The position numbers and the translations under genes were made by a program. From Nocardioides lijunqiniae (GTDB taxonomy: Bacteria > Actinomycetota > Actinomycetes > Propionibacteriales > Nocardioidaceae): 64,000 bases of DNA. The stretch is from positions 62,001 through 126,000 of the forward strand of contig NZ_JACJGM010000009.1 in assembly GCF_015024225.1 (NCBI RefSeq). Reading direction: 5' to 3'. The notes under the pieces are model-generated. The model saw only the letters and a program-made list of their open reading frames with translations. It ran no database searches and was not told the origin of the DNA. This document shows, piece after piece, positions 34,441 to 43,011 of the stretch (positions within the stretch are counted from its first letter, which is position 1; every line of letters starts with the position of its first letter).

Positions 34441-36498
34441 GTGCCCCTGCGCTCCGCCCGCCCCCGTCCCGCCCTGGCCCTCGCCGTCGTGGCGATCGCG
34501 GCGACCCTGTCCGCCCTCGCCCCGCCCGCCGCGACCGCCGACCCGGCGACGCCCGTGGCTCCGGTCTTCGCCGTGTCGGAGTGGAGTCGCAGTGACTCCA
34601 GCCGGCTCCCCGACCTGGCCTACTCGCAGATCGAGCTCTCCTCCAACGCGACCTACGGCATCGCCAGCGACGGCCGCCTCCACTGGGCGGCCGACTACTA
34701 CACGGGCAGCACGCACGCCACGCCGTCGTTCGCGGAGAAGATCGTGGACGTCGCGGTCGGGCAGTCGTTCGGTCTCGCGCTCGACGACACCGGTCACGTG
34801 CACGTCTGGGGATCCGGGCTCGCCCTGGACGAGGAGGACGCCGCCGCGACCTACCGCGACGTCACGGCGTACCGGTCGCAGGCCATCGGCGTCACGACCG
34901 ACGGCGAGCTGCGCCTCTGGGGCACCGACTCCAACCTGAACGAGCTGGGCTTCGACCCCGACGAGCTCGCCGGGCGCGAGTTCGTCGCCGCCGACACGTC
35001 GTACGGCGGCTCGGTCGCCCTGACCGACGACGGCAAGACGGTCTCCGCGGGCGTCTTCCTCACAGCGTCGTACAGCAACCCCTTCCCCGCGGACCGCGCC
35101 GACGAGACCATCGTCGAGGTCGACCTCGGCGACCAGAACGCCATCGCCCTGACCGACGAGGGCGAGGTGATCGCCTGGGGCGCCGGCTACGAGGGTCAGC
35201 TCGACGTGCCCGCCTCCCTCGCCGAGGAGACCGTCGTGGCGGTGTCGACCGGCTTCTGGTGGTCCGCGGCCGTGACCGCGGACGGCGAGGTCGTCACCTG
35301 GGGCGAGAAGGAGCTTACGGAGCTGCCGCCGCTCCGGTCGGACGCCCGGGTCGTCGGCGTCGAGCTCGATCGCTACCGGTCCGCGCTCACCTACGCCCGG
35401 ATCGGCGCGCTCGAGGCGCCGACGCTGTCCGACGACGACCCGGTGGTCGGCACGCCCGTCACCGTCGAGGGCGCCGTGTGGTCGGTGGAGCCCGACTCGG
35501 TGAGCTACGCGTGGGAGGCCGACGGGCAGCCGCGCCCGGAGACGAGCGGAACCTTCACCCCGACCGCCGGCGACCTCGACGCGCTGCTGTCCGTCACGAT
35601 CACCGCCCACAAGGAGGGCTACCTCGACGGGGTCGTGCGGGTGGACGCCGACGGCTACGTCGCGCCCGGGAAGTTCGAGACCGCCCCGGCCGTCACGGTG
35701 CGCGGCGTCCCGCGCGTCGGCGAGTGGCTCGTCGGCACCCTGGAGGCGGACACCTCCCCCCTGCCCGACTCCTACGACTACCAGTGGCTGCGCCAGTCGG
35801 AGGGCGAGGGGGGCCCCCGCCTGGACGCCATCGAGGGAGCCGAGGGACTGGTCTACGAGCCCACGCCCGCGGATGTCGGGCACCTCCTGACCCTGAGGGT
35901 CACCGCCGAGCGCAACGGCTTCGTCCCGGCCTCGGCGACCGGCTCGGCCGACGGCCCCGTCACCCTCGGCACGATGACCGGAGGCGGCGTCACCGTGACC
36001 GGCACGCCCCGCGTGGGGCGCTCGCTCGCCGTCACGACGCGGGCCACCGAGCCGGCCGCCGAGAGCACGTCGTACGCGTGGCGGCGCAACGGCGTCGCGA
36101 TCCCGGGCGCCACCAGGTCGACCTACGTGCCGCTCGCGCGCGACCTCGGCGCCCTGCTCACCGTCGCCGTCACGACGACGACCGCCGGCTACGAGCCCGC
36201 CTCCGCGACCTCGACCGGGGTCAAGGTCGGGCTCCCGGCGGCGAAGCTGGCCATCAGCGCGCCCGCCAAGGCCGTGCGCGGCAAGCGGGTGACCGTGACC
36301 CTGAGCAGGCTCGCCCCCGGCGAGGCCTGGACGCTGCGCCTGGGCGGCAAGGTCGTCGCCCGCGGCAAGGCCACCGCGCGCGGCACGTCCGTCGTACGGC
36401 TGAAGGTGCCGAAGGCCGTCGGTCGCAAGGCTCTCGCGCTCACCGGGTCGTACGCCGACCGCTCGGCGACGCGGCCGCTCAAGGTGGTCGCACGCTGA
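34441..36498 (+). CDS. Secreted protein with RCC1-like repeats and Ig-like domains
   Basis: 685 residues from GTG 34441. A Sec signal peptide (ALALAVVAIAATLSALAPPAATA) is followed by about 300 residues of RCC1-like blades, with repeating VDVAVGQSFGLALDDTGHVHVWGSG-type units (also EVDLGDQNAIALTDEGEVIAWG and VAVSTGFWWSAAVTADGEVVTWG). Three Ig-like modules of about 80 residues come next, each with PRVGEWLVGTL- or TPRVGRSLAVT-type starts and a Y-x-W-x-R core. The C-terminal strand domain is Arg/Lys-rich. RCC1-like propellers bind proteins or carbohydrates; here an extracellular binding role is inferred. It is probably monocistronic. Confidence 0.78.
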   Translation: MPLRSARPRPALALAVVAIAATLSALAPPAATADPATPVAPVFAVSEWSRSDSSRLPDLAYSQIELSSNATYGIASDGRLHWAADYYTGSTHATPSFAEKIVDVAVGQSFGLALDDTGHVHVWGSGLALDEEDAAATYRDVTAYRSQAIGVTTDGELRLWGTDSNLNELGFDPDELAGREFVAADTSYGGSVALTDDGKTVSAGVFLTASYSNPFPADRADETIVEVDLGDQNAIALTDEGEVIAWGAGYEGQLDVPASLAEETVVAVSTGFWWSAAVTADGEVVTWGEKELTELPPLRSDARVVGVELDRYRSALTYARIGALEAPTLSDDDPVVGTPVTVEGAVWSVEPDSVSYAWEADGQPRPETSGTFTPTAGDLDALLSVTITAHKEGYLDGVVRVDADGYVAPGKFETAPAVTVRGVPRVGEWLVGTLEADTSPLPDSYDYQWLRQSEGEGGPRLDAIEGAEGLVYEPTPADVGHLLTLRVTAERNGFVPASATGSADGPVTLGTMTGGGVTVTGTPRVGRSLAVTTRATEPAAESTSYAWRRNGVAIPGATRSTYVPLARDLGALLTVAVTTTTAGYEPASATSTGVKVGLPAAKLAISAPAKAVRGKRVTVTLSRLAPGEAWTLRLGGKVVARGKATARGTSVVRLKVPKAVGRKALALTGSYADRSATRPLKVVAR

Positions 36499-36516
36499 CA
36501 CGGCGCGAGATCGAAG

Positions 36517-36533
36517 TTACCGCCGGGTAGGAT
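36517..36533 (+). promoter_or_regulatory. etfD promoter box with overlapping inverted repeat
   Basis: TAGGAT at 36528-36533 fits the actinobacterial -10 pattern. It overlaps TTACCG-ccgg-GTAG (36517-36530), an imperfect inverted repeat whose outer ten bases match the TTACCG-gtca-GTAG site upstream of the FadE5-like gene (63208-63221). This suggests a common repressor, perhaps a TetR-type sensor of acyl-CoA. Confidence 0.5.
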
Positions 36534-36635
36534 TCCCTCACCCGGATGTGGCACTGACGGGGCGGGCCGGGACCTCTAGGCTCGCCTCGCCCGTCGCCTC
36601 TCGACCGGCAACCGTTCGACGAGGAGTCCTCGCGC

Positions 36636-39600
36636 ATGCAGATCGTCGCCATCGTTGTCTCGCTGGCCATCACCGCCGTCGGCATCACCCTGTTCGTCCG
36701 GGCGATCCGCGACATCCTCGCCACACTCAGGATCGGCCAGCCGGCGGCCCGCACGGACAACCCCCTGGGTCGCACCCTCGTGATGCTCAAGGAGACGCTC
36801 GGCCACACCCGGATGCTCCAGTGGACGATCGTCGGGATCGCCCACTGGTTCGTGTTCGTCGGCTTCGGGCTGCTGTTCTTCACGCTGCTGACGGCGTTCG
36901 GGCAGCTCTTCGACCCGGAGTTCGCGCTGCCGCTGATCGGCACGTTCTTCCTCTACGAGTGGGTCACCGAGCTCTTCACGGTCGTCATGATCGCGGCGAT
37001 CGTCGGGTTCATCGCCTACCGCGCCCGCCGCCCCAAGGAGCGCACCCGCGGCGTCAAGGGCCGCTTCTGGGGCTCGACCATGTGGCAGGGCTACTTCGTC
37101 GAGTCCGTGATCCTCGGCGTCGGCCTGTGCATCGTCACGCTGCGCGGGCTCGAGTACGCCCTGCTCTCCCACGGCTCGCACGCCGACCACGCCTCCGCGC
37201 TGCACTTCCCGCTGACGTTCTGGCTGGGCGAGGCGTTCTCCGGCCTGTCCGAGGGCACCCTCGAGAACCTCGTCTACCTCGTGGCCATGCTCAAGATCAT
37301 CATCTCGTTCGCGTGGATGATCACGATCTCGCTGAACCTGACGATGGGCGTCGCCTGGCACCGGTTCTCGGTGTTCTTCAACATCTGGTTCAAGCGCGAG
37401 TCGTCCGGCCGCACGGCGCTCGGCGCCATGAAGCCGCTCACCTCCGACGGCAAGGCGATCACGCTCGACGACATCGACGACCTCGACGAGGACTCCAAGC
37501 TCGGCGTCGGCGCCATCGAGGACTTCAGCTGGAAGGGCATCCTGGACTTCTCGACCTGCACCGAGTGTGGCCGCTGCCAGTCGCAGTGCCCCGCCTGGAA
37601 CACCGAGAAGCCGCTGTCACCCAAGCTGCTCATCACCGCGCTGCGCGACCACGCCTTCGCCAAGGCGCCGTACCTCCGGGCCGAGGGTGACGAGGCCCGC
37701 GCCGCCCTGCTCGAGGGCAACGACACGCTGACCCGCGAGGTCGAGCGCCCGCTGATCGGCGACACCGGCGACGACTGGTTCTACATGCCCGACAGCGGCG
37801 CCGCGGTGATCGACCCCGAGGTGCTGTGGAACTGCACGTCCTGCGGCGCTTGCGTCCAGCAGTGCCCCGTCGACATCGAGCACGTCGACCACATCATGGA
37901 CATGCGTCGCCACGCCGTGCTGGTGGAGTCGAACTTCCCGGCCGAGCTCAACGGTCTCTTCAAGGGCCTGGAGAACAAGGGCAACCCGTGGAACATGTCG
38001 CCCAACGCGCGCATGGACTGGGCCAAGGGCCTCGACTTCGAGGTCAAGGTCGTCGGCGAGTCGATCGAGTCCCTCGACGAGGTCGACTGGCTCTTCTGGG
38101 TCGGCTGCGCCGGTGCCTACGAGGACCGCGCCAAGAAGACCACCCGCGCCGTGGCCGAGCTGCTGGACATCGCCGGCGTGAGCTTCGGCGTCCTCGGCAA
38201 CGGCGAGACCTGCTCGGGTGACCCGGCGCGCCGCGCCGGCAACGAGTTCGTCTTCCAGGGCCTGGCCCAGCAGAACGTCGAGACGCTGAAGGAGGCGAAG
38301 GCCAAGACCGTCGTCTCGACCTGCGCCCACTGCTTCAACACCCTCAAGAACGAGTACTCCGACTTCGGCATCGAGCTCGAGGTCGTCCACCACACCCAGC
38401 TGCTCAACCGCCTCGTCCGCGAGGGCAAGCTGACCCCGGTCAACGACGGCGCCGGCGCCCACAAGCGCTCGATCACCTACCACGACCCGTGCTACATCGG
38501 CCGCCACAACGGCGTCTACTCCCCGCCGCGCGAGCTGCTCCAGATCCTCCCCGGCGCCGAGCTCGTCGAGATGGAGCGCAACTCCGAGCGCTCGTTCTGC
38601 TGCGGCGCCGGCGGCGCCCGCATGTGGATGGAGGAGAACACCGGCGAGCGGATCAACGTCAACCGCACCAACGAGGCCGTCGGCACCGGCGCCGACCAGA
38701 TCGCGGTCGGCTGCCCGTTCTGCCGGGTGATGCTCTCCGACGGCCTGACCGCAGCCCAGGCGAAGGGCGAGGCCCGCGAGGAGGTCGAGGTCCTCGACGT
38801 CGCGCAGATGCTGCTCGCCTCGGTCAAGGGTGAGCAGGCCACCAAGCTCGCGCCCGGCGCGGGTGCCGGCGCCGGCGCCGCCGCCAAGGCCAGGCCTGCC
38901 GAGAAGGACCCCGACAAGGACGAGGCCACGAAGGCCGAGCCCGAGGCCGGCGACGACACGATCACCGAGGACACCGTCGTCGACACCGAGGACGCCGGGC
39001 CGCTGGCCAAGGCCTCCGGCGGCTCGTCGCTCTTCGACGACCCCGAGATGACGTCCCCCGACGACGTGGAGTCGACGCCCGACCCCGCGCCGTCGGCGAA
39101 GCCCGTCGAGAAGACGGGCGGCTCGCTGTTCGACCTCGGCGACGACGACGAGCCCGAGGCGACGTCCGCACCGGAGCCCGAGGCCCCGGCGGAGACGAAG
39201 GCCGAGCCCACCACGGACCTGGCGTCGGGCGGCGGCTCGCTGTTCGACCTCGGTGGCGACACCGAGGAGCCGCAGGCGAAGGCCGCCCCGGAGCCGGCGA
39301 CGGCGTCCGAGCCGGAGCCTGAGGCCGAGGCCGCCCCGGCGGTGGAGCTCGGCTCCGGAGGCGGGTCGCTGTTCGACATCGCCTCCCCCGAGCCCGTCGT
39401 CGCCCCGGCGGCGAAGCAGGCCGAGCCCGAGCCCGCGAAGCAGCCCGAGCCCGAGCCGGCAGCGGAGCCTGCGGCCGAGGCCGCGCAGCCGACCACGGAG
39501 ATCCCCGAGTCCGGGTCGCTGTTCGACATCGCCGCGGCCGAGCCGGCCCCGGCGCCCGCGAAGGCCGAGCCCGCACCCGCACCCGCGGCCGAGCCGGAGC

Positions 39601-40040
39601 CGGAAGCCGAGCCGGAACCGGAGGCGAAGGCCGAGCCCGCGCCCGCGGTCGCCGCGCCGGCAGCGGAGATCCCGGAGTCCGGGTCGCTGTTCGACATCGA
39701 GGCCCCCGCGCCGTCGGCGCCCGCGCCGAAGGCCGAGGCCCCCGCGGAGCCGGAGCCCGAGCCGGAGCCCGTGCCGGCGGCGCCGGAGGCCGAGGAGAGC
39801 ACCTCCCCGGGCGCCGCCCTCAGCGCCGCCGCGACCTCGCTCGCCAGCGACGCCGACGCGCCGGAGGAGACGCCCGCGACCGAGCCGGAGGCGGAGCCCG
39901 AGCTCGAAGCCGAGCCGGAGGACGAGGCTGAGCCCGAGCCGCAGGCCGAGGCGAAGCCGAAGCCGGCGAGCTCCGGCGAGAAGCACCAGCCGAAGACCGA
40001 CGTCGACATCAGCGACTCCGGCTCCCTCTTCGACCTGTAG
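36636..40040 (+). CDS. etfD: EtfD-like membrane Fe-S oxidoreductase with long repetitive tail
   Basis: 1134 residues; GAGGAG lies 9 bp before the ATG. Residues 1-230 hold about five membrane helices of NarI-like type. Two 4Fe-4S motifs follow (CTECGRCQSQCPAW near 308, CTSCGACVQQCPVD near 400), then CCG/heterodisulfide-reductase domains (CSGDPARRAGNEFVFQ, HDPCYIGRHNGVY, SFCCGAGGARMW, GCPFCRVML). This matches mycobacterial Rv0338c/EtfD, which reoxidises the electron-transfer flavoprotein in beta-oxidation. Residues about 745-1134 are a disordered Ala/Pro/Glu-rich tail with seven SLFD motifs (GSLFDL or GSLFDI in six, SSLFDD once), including the very C-terminus. That tail is the unusual part; mycobacterial homologues are shorter. 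Confidence 0.9.
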   Translation: MQIVAIVVSLAITAVGITLFVRAIRDILATLRIGQPAARTDNPLGRTLVMLKETLGHTRMLQWTIVGIAHWFVFVGFGLLFFTLLTAFGQLFDPEFALPLIGTFFLYEWVTELFTVVMIAAIVGFIAYRARRPKERTRGVKGRFWGSTMWQGYFVESVILGVGLCIVTLRGLEYALLSHGSHADHASALHFPLTFWLGEAFSGLSEGTLENLVYLVAMLKIIISFAWMITISLNLTMGVAWHRFSVFFNIWFKRESSGRTALGAMKPLTSDGKAITLDDIDDLDEDSKLGVGAIEDFSWKGILDFSTCTECGRCQSQCPAWNTEKPLSPKLLITALRDHAFAKAPYLRAEGDEARAALLEGNDTLTREVERPLIGDTGDDWFYMPDSGAAVIDPEVLWNCTSCGACVQQCPVDIEHVDHIMDMRRHAVLVESNFPAELNGLFKGLENKGNPWNMSPNARMDWAKGLDFEVKVVGESIESLDEVDWLFWVGCAGAYEDRAKKTTRAVAELLDIAGVSFGVLGNGETCSGDPARRAGNEFVFQGLAQQNVETLKEAKAKTVVSTCAHCFNTLKNEYSDFGIELEVVHHTQLLNRLVREGKLTPVNDGAGAHKRSITYHDPCYIGRHNGVYSPPRELLQILPGAELVEMERNSERSFCCGAGGARMWMEENTGERINVNRTNEAVGTGADQIAVGCPFCRVMLSDGLTAAQAKGEAREEVEVLDVAQMLLASVKGEQATKLAPGAGAGAGAAAKARPAEKDPDKDEATKAEPEAGDDTITEDTVVDTEDAGPLAKASGGSSLFDDPEMTSPDDVESTPDPAPSAKPVEKTGGSLFDLGDDDEPEATSAPEPEAPAETKAEPTTDLASGGGSLFDLGGDTEEPQAKAAPEPATASEPEPEAEAAPAVELGSGGGSLFDIASPEPVVAPAAKQAEPEPAKQPEPEPAAEPAAEAAQPTTEIPESGSLFDIAAAEPAPAPAKAEPAPAPAAEPEPEAEPEPEAKAEPAPAVAAPAAEIPESGSLFDIEAPAPSAPAPKAEAPAEPEPEPEPVPAAPEAEESTSPGAALSAAATSLASDADAPEETPATEPEAEPELEAEPEDEAEPEPQAEAKPKPASSGEKHQPKTDVDISDSGSLFDL

Positions 40041-40110
40041 GGCGCGACCACCGTCAGCGGGGGCTGCTTCGCCGCTTTCGTTGCTCCCGGTGCTGGCTCA
40101 CGCTCGAGCC

Positions 40111-40798
40111 ATGGACGAGGTGTCGCGGCTGATGCGCGAGCAGGACGGTGTCGTCAGCAGACGGCAGCTGCTCGCCGCAGGCGTGCGGCCCAGCAACCTG
40201 GCACGGATGGTCCGCCGGCGTGAGCTGACCGGCGTCCACCCCGGGGTGTTCGTCGAGCACACCGGACCGCTCACCTGGCAGCAGCGCGCCTGGGCGGGCG
40301 TGATCGACGTGGCCGTGCCGTGGGAGCGTCGGGTCGGGGCGCCCGCCGGCGTGCGCGTGGTGCGTCTGCGCGACTTCGGGGCACGTGTGCAGTGGAACCT
40401 CGGCCCGCCGCGCATCCGCTACGACGACGCGATCATCGACGTGGCAGCCGATGCGGCCGACGACCTCGGCGCCGTCGCGGCCCTGGCCGACGCGTGCGGG
40501 TCACGGCGCACCACGGCGGAGCGTGAGCCACCGGGAGCGAGGCGCGACCGTCTATCGCGACGTCGACTACGGCGGGGTCGTCGTCGAGCTGGACGGTCGG
40601 CTGTTCCACGACTCCACCGAGGCACGCGACCGCGACCTCGAGCGGGACCTCGACGCGGCGACGTACGGCGCCGCGACCGTGCGGCTCGGCTACGCCCAGG
40701 TGTTCGGGCGGGGCTGCTCGACCGCCGTCAAGGTCGCGCGGGTGCTGCAGCGCCACGGGTGGCCGGGCGCGGTGACGAGGTGCGGGTCCTGCCCCTAG
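40111..40798 (+). pseudogene. Decayed AbiEi-antitoxin-like / DUF559-type gene
   Basis: The first frame starts MDEVSRLMREQDGVVSRRQLLAAG and continues LARMVRRRELTGVHPGVFVEHTGPLTWQQRAWAGV, the AbiEi N-terminal helix-turn-helix type. It then jumps directly to DVAVPWERRVGAPAGVRVVRL, lacking the usual middle of about 35 residues. Near 40525 homology moves to the +2 frame: RGATVYRDVDYGGVVVELDG, then RLFHDSTEARDRD with the endonuclease-like core, ending at the TAG at 40796. Intact relatives are around 290-320 residues; two internal deletions, one frameshifting, are the simplest reading. It overlaps the convergent small membrane gene by 4 bp. Confidence 0.75.
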
Positions 40799-41064
40799 GA
40801 GGCGGCGTCGTCGGAGTCGACGTGCTCGGGGACGACGACCGGGCGGATGCGGGCCCAGGCGATGAAGGCCAGGCCCACGGCGAGCATGATCAGGCCCGCC
40901 CACAGGTTGGCGTTGGGGCCGCCGGTCTTCTCGGTCTCGGGGTCGCCGAAGAGGCCCATGAGGGTGAGGATCACGCCGTAGACGCCGATCAGGCCGCCGA
41001 TGATGTTGCGGATGTCGAAGGCGCCGGCCTGGTGCTTGCGCTCGGAAGTGCCGTTGGCAGTCAT
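40795..41064 (-). CDS. Small membrane protein paired with the sodium symporter
   Basis: 89 residues with two membrane helices (IIGGLIGVYGVILTLMGLFG and LWAGLIMLAVGLAFIAWARI) joined by a polar loop GDPETEKTGGPNAN, and an acidic tail DSDDAAS. It lies 10 bp downstream of the symporter gene on the same strand and must be cotranscribed. Small two-helix proteins next to SSS-family carriers are frequent in actinobacteria and may be accessory subunits; this is context only. Ribosome site GAGGAGC precedes the ATG. Confidence 0.78.
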   Translation of the reverse strand: MTANGTSERKHQAGAFDIRNIIGGLIGVYGVILTLMGLFGDPETEKTGGPNANLWAGLIMLAVGLAFIAWARIRPVVVPEHVDSDDAAS

Positions 41065-41074
41065 GCGTTGCTCC

Positions 41075-42826
41075 TCAGAAGACGAAGTTCAGGACGATGA
41101 CGATGGCGAGCGCGACACCGGCGAGCGGCATCGTACGGCGGTACCACGGGTAGGTCGCCTCGTTGGCGTCGACCAGGTCCTCCCGCGGGGTCTCGGAGTA
41201 GACGAGCCCGCGCAGCTCCTCGGGTGGCTTCGGCTTGGTCATCAGCGAGACGACGACGCTCACCACGATGTCGACGACGAACGCCGCGCCGGCGGCCACG
41301 AACGACGCACCCTGGCCGCTGAGCGAGATCCAGCCCTGGCTGAGGCCGCCCAGGACGTCGGTGGAGATGATCCCGACCACGATGGCCGCCAACGTGCCGC
41401 TGACCAGACCGGTCCAGCCGGCGGTCGCGGTCATCCGCTTCCAGAACATGCCGAGGATGAAGGTCGCGAACAGCGGGGCGTTGAAGAACCCGAACAGCGT
41501 CTGGAGGTAGTCCATGATGTTCGAGAAGTTCGCCGCCAGCTGCGCGGTGCCCACGGCGATCACCGTGGCGCCGACCGTCGCGAGCCGGCCGACCTTGAGG
41601 TAGTAGGAGTCGTCGCGGTCCTTGACGAAGTACCGCTGCCACAGGTCGTAGCTGAACACGGTGTTGAACGCCGAGATGTTGGCCGCCATGCCGGCCATGA
41701 ACGCCGCCAGCAGACCGGCGATCGCCACGCCGAGCAGGCCGTTGGGGAGCAGGTCGCGCATCAGCAGGATCAGCGAGTCGTTGTACTGCACCGTCCCGCC
41801 GGCCCCGCCCTCGACGGTCTCCCCCGCCTTGGTCTGCGCGATCTCGGTGACCAGGACCGCCGCGATCATGCCGGGCAGGATCGTGATGAACGGAACCAGG
41901 ATCTTGGGGAAGGCGCCGATGATCGGCGTCTTGCGCGCCGACGAGATGGAGTCGGTGGCCATGGCGCGCTGGACCTCGACGAAGTTCGTCGTCCAGTAGC
42001 CGAACGAGAGCACGAACCCGAGACCGAAGACGATGCCCACGACCGAGAGGAAGTCGGAGTTGAAGCCGGTGAGCGCCGTGCCGGGCCAGGAGTTGAGCTG
42101 GTCGGCGGCCGGCGGGGCGCCGCCGGTGCCGGCGTTCTCGGTGATCTTGTCCTTGAGGCCGCCCCAGCCGCCGACCTGGTGCAGGCCGAGCAGCGTGAGC
42201 GGGAGCAGCGCCGCGACGATGACGAAGAACTGCAGGACCTCGTTGTAGATCGCGGCGGAGAGGCCGCCGAGGGTGATGTAGGACAGCACGATGACCGCCG
42301 CGACGAGCAGCGCGAGGAAGAGGTTCCACCCGAGCAGCGCGCGGATGATCGTGCCGAGCAGGTAGAGGTTGATGCCGGCGATGAGCAGCTGCGCGACCGC
42401 GAACGAGATCGAGTTGACCAGGTGGGCGCCGGTGCCGAAGCGGCGGAACATGAACTCGGGGACCGAGCGCACCTTGGAGCCGTAGTAGAACGGCATCATC
42501 ACGACGCCGAGGAACAGCATGGCCGGGATGGCGCCGATCCAGAAGTAGTGGACGGCGGGGAGACCGAACTGGGCGCCGTTGGCCGACATGCCCATGATCT
42601 CGACCGCGCCGAGGTTGGCGGAGATGAACGCCAGGCCGGTCACCCACGCGGGCAGCGAGCGCCCCGACAGGAAGAAGTCGACCGAGTCCGACACCTGCCG
42701 TCGGGCGACGACGCCGATGCCGAGGACGACCGCGAAGTACAGCAGCACGATCAGGTAGTCGACCCAGCTGGCCGAGATGATCGTGTCGCTCGCCATGGCG
42801 ACGGGGACGGACAGGGAGCTCGCCAT
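41075..42826 (-). CDS. Sodium:solute symporter (SSS family)
   Basis: 583 residues with about 14 membrane segments. SSS text is clear: DFFLSGRSLPAWVTGLAFISANLGAVEIMGMSANGAQFG (first sodium-site region), YNEVLQFFVIVAALLPL, FVLSFGYWTTNFVEVQRAMA and GLLAAFMAGMAANISAFNTVFSYDLWQRYF (second sodium-site region). It resembles sugar or polyol carriers of the SGLT/inositol branch more than proline carriers, but the substrate is not certain. The next gene, 10 bp downstream, encodes a small membrane partner. It is divergent from the RHH regulator gene, with 185 bp between, which holds the TGGCGTCA repeat array. Confidence 0.88.
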   Translation of the reverse strand: MASSLSVPVAMASDTIISASWVDYLIVLLYFAVVLGIGVVARRQVSDSVDFFLSGRSLPAWVTGLAFISANLGAVEIMGMSANGAQFGLPAVHYFWIGAIPAMLFLGVVMMPFYYGSKVRSVPEFMFRRFGTGAHLVNSISFAVAQLLIAGINLYLLGTIIRALLGWNLFLALLVAAVIVLSYITLGGLSAAIYNEVLQFFVIVAALLPLTLLGLHQVGGWGGLKDKITENAGTGGAPPAADQLNSWPGTALTGFNSDFLSVVGIVFGLGFVLSFGYWTTNFVEVQRAMATDSISSARKTPIIGAFPKILVPFITILPGMIAAVLVTEIAQTKAGETVEGGAGGTVQYNDSLILLMRDLLPNGLLGVAIAGLLAAFMAGMAANISAFNTVFSYDLWQRYFVKDRDDSYYLKVGRLATVGATVIAVGTAQLAANFSNIMDYLQTLFGFFNAPLFATFILGMFWKRMTATAGWTGLVSGTLAAIVVGIISTDVLGGLSQGWISLSGQGASFVAAGAAFVVDIVVSVVVSLMTKPKPPEELRGLVYSETPREDLVDANEATYPWYRRTMPLAGVALAIVIVLNFVF

Positions 42827-42938
42827 CGAGCGGCCTCTTCTCTACCGATCCTGGTGGTGCGATCCGGGAGTGGACCACGGGCCCGATTCCCCGCTGAGGG
42901 CTCGTTGAAACACGATTGTCACCTCGCATTTCCGACGG

Positions 42939-43000
42939 TGGCGTCACCGCGACGCCATTCTGGCGTCACGCGACCTTGACATGACGTCACAGTGGCGTCA
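42939..43000. promoter_or_regulatory. Array of five TGGCGTCA-like half-sites in helical phase
   Basis: TGGCGTCA at 42939, inverted GACGCCA at 42951, TGGCGTCA at 42961, TGACGTCA at 42982 and TGGCGTCA at 42993. Spacings of 12, 10, 21 and 11 bp put all on about the same DNA face. A perfect -35 box TTGACA (42976-42981) lies inside the array. No good ribosome site precedes ATG 43012, so a leaderless start is likely. The RHH protein encoded there is the obvious ligand. Confidence 0.65.
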
Positions 43001-43011
43001 GAGTGGTGCAC

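Noticed and set aside
37617-40051. Long minus-strand ORFs rich in Leu/Arg/Gly or Ser/Gly over the EtfD tail
   Set aside because: They mirror the Ala/Pro/Glu codons of the real tail; only the plus frame has the Fe-S motifs and a ribosome site.
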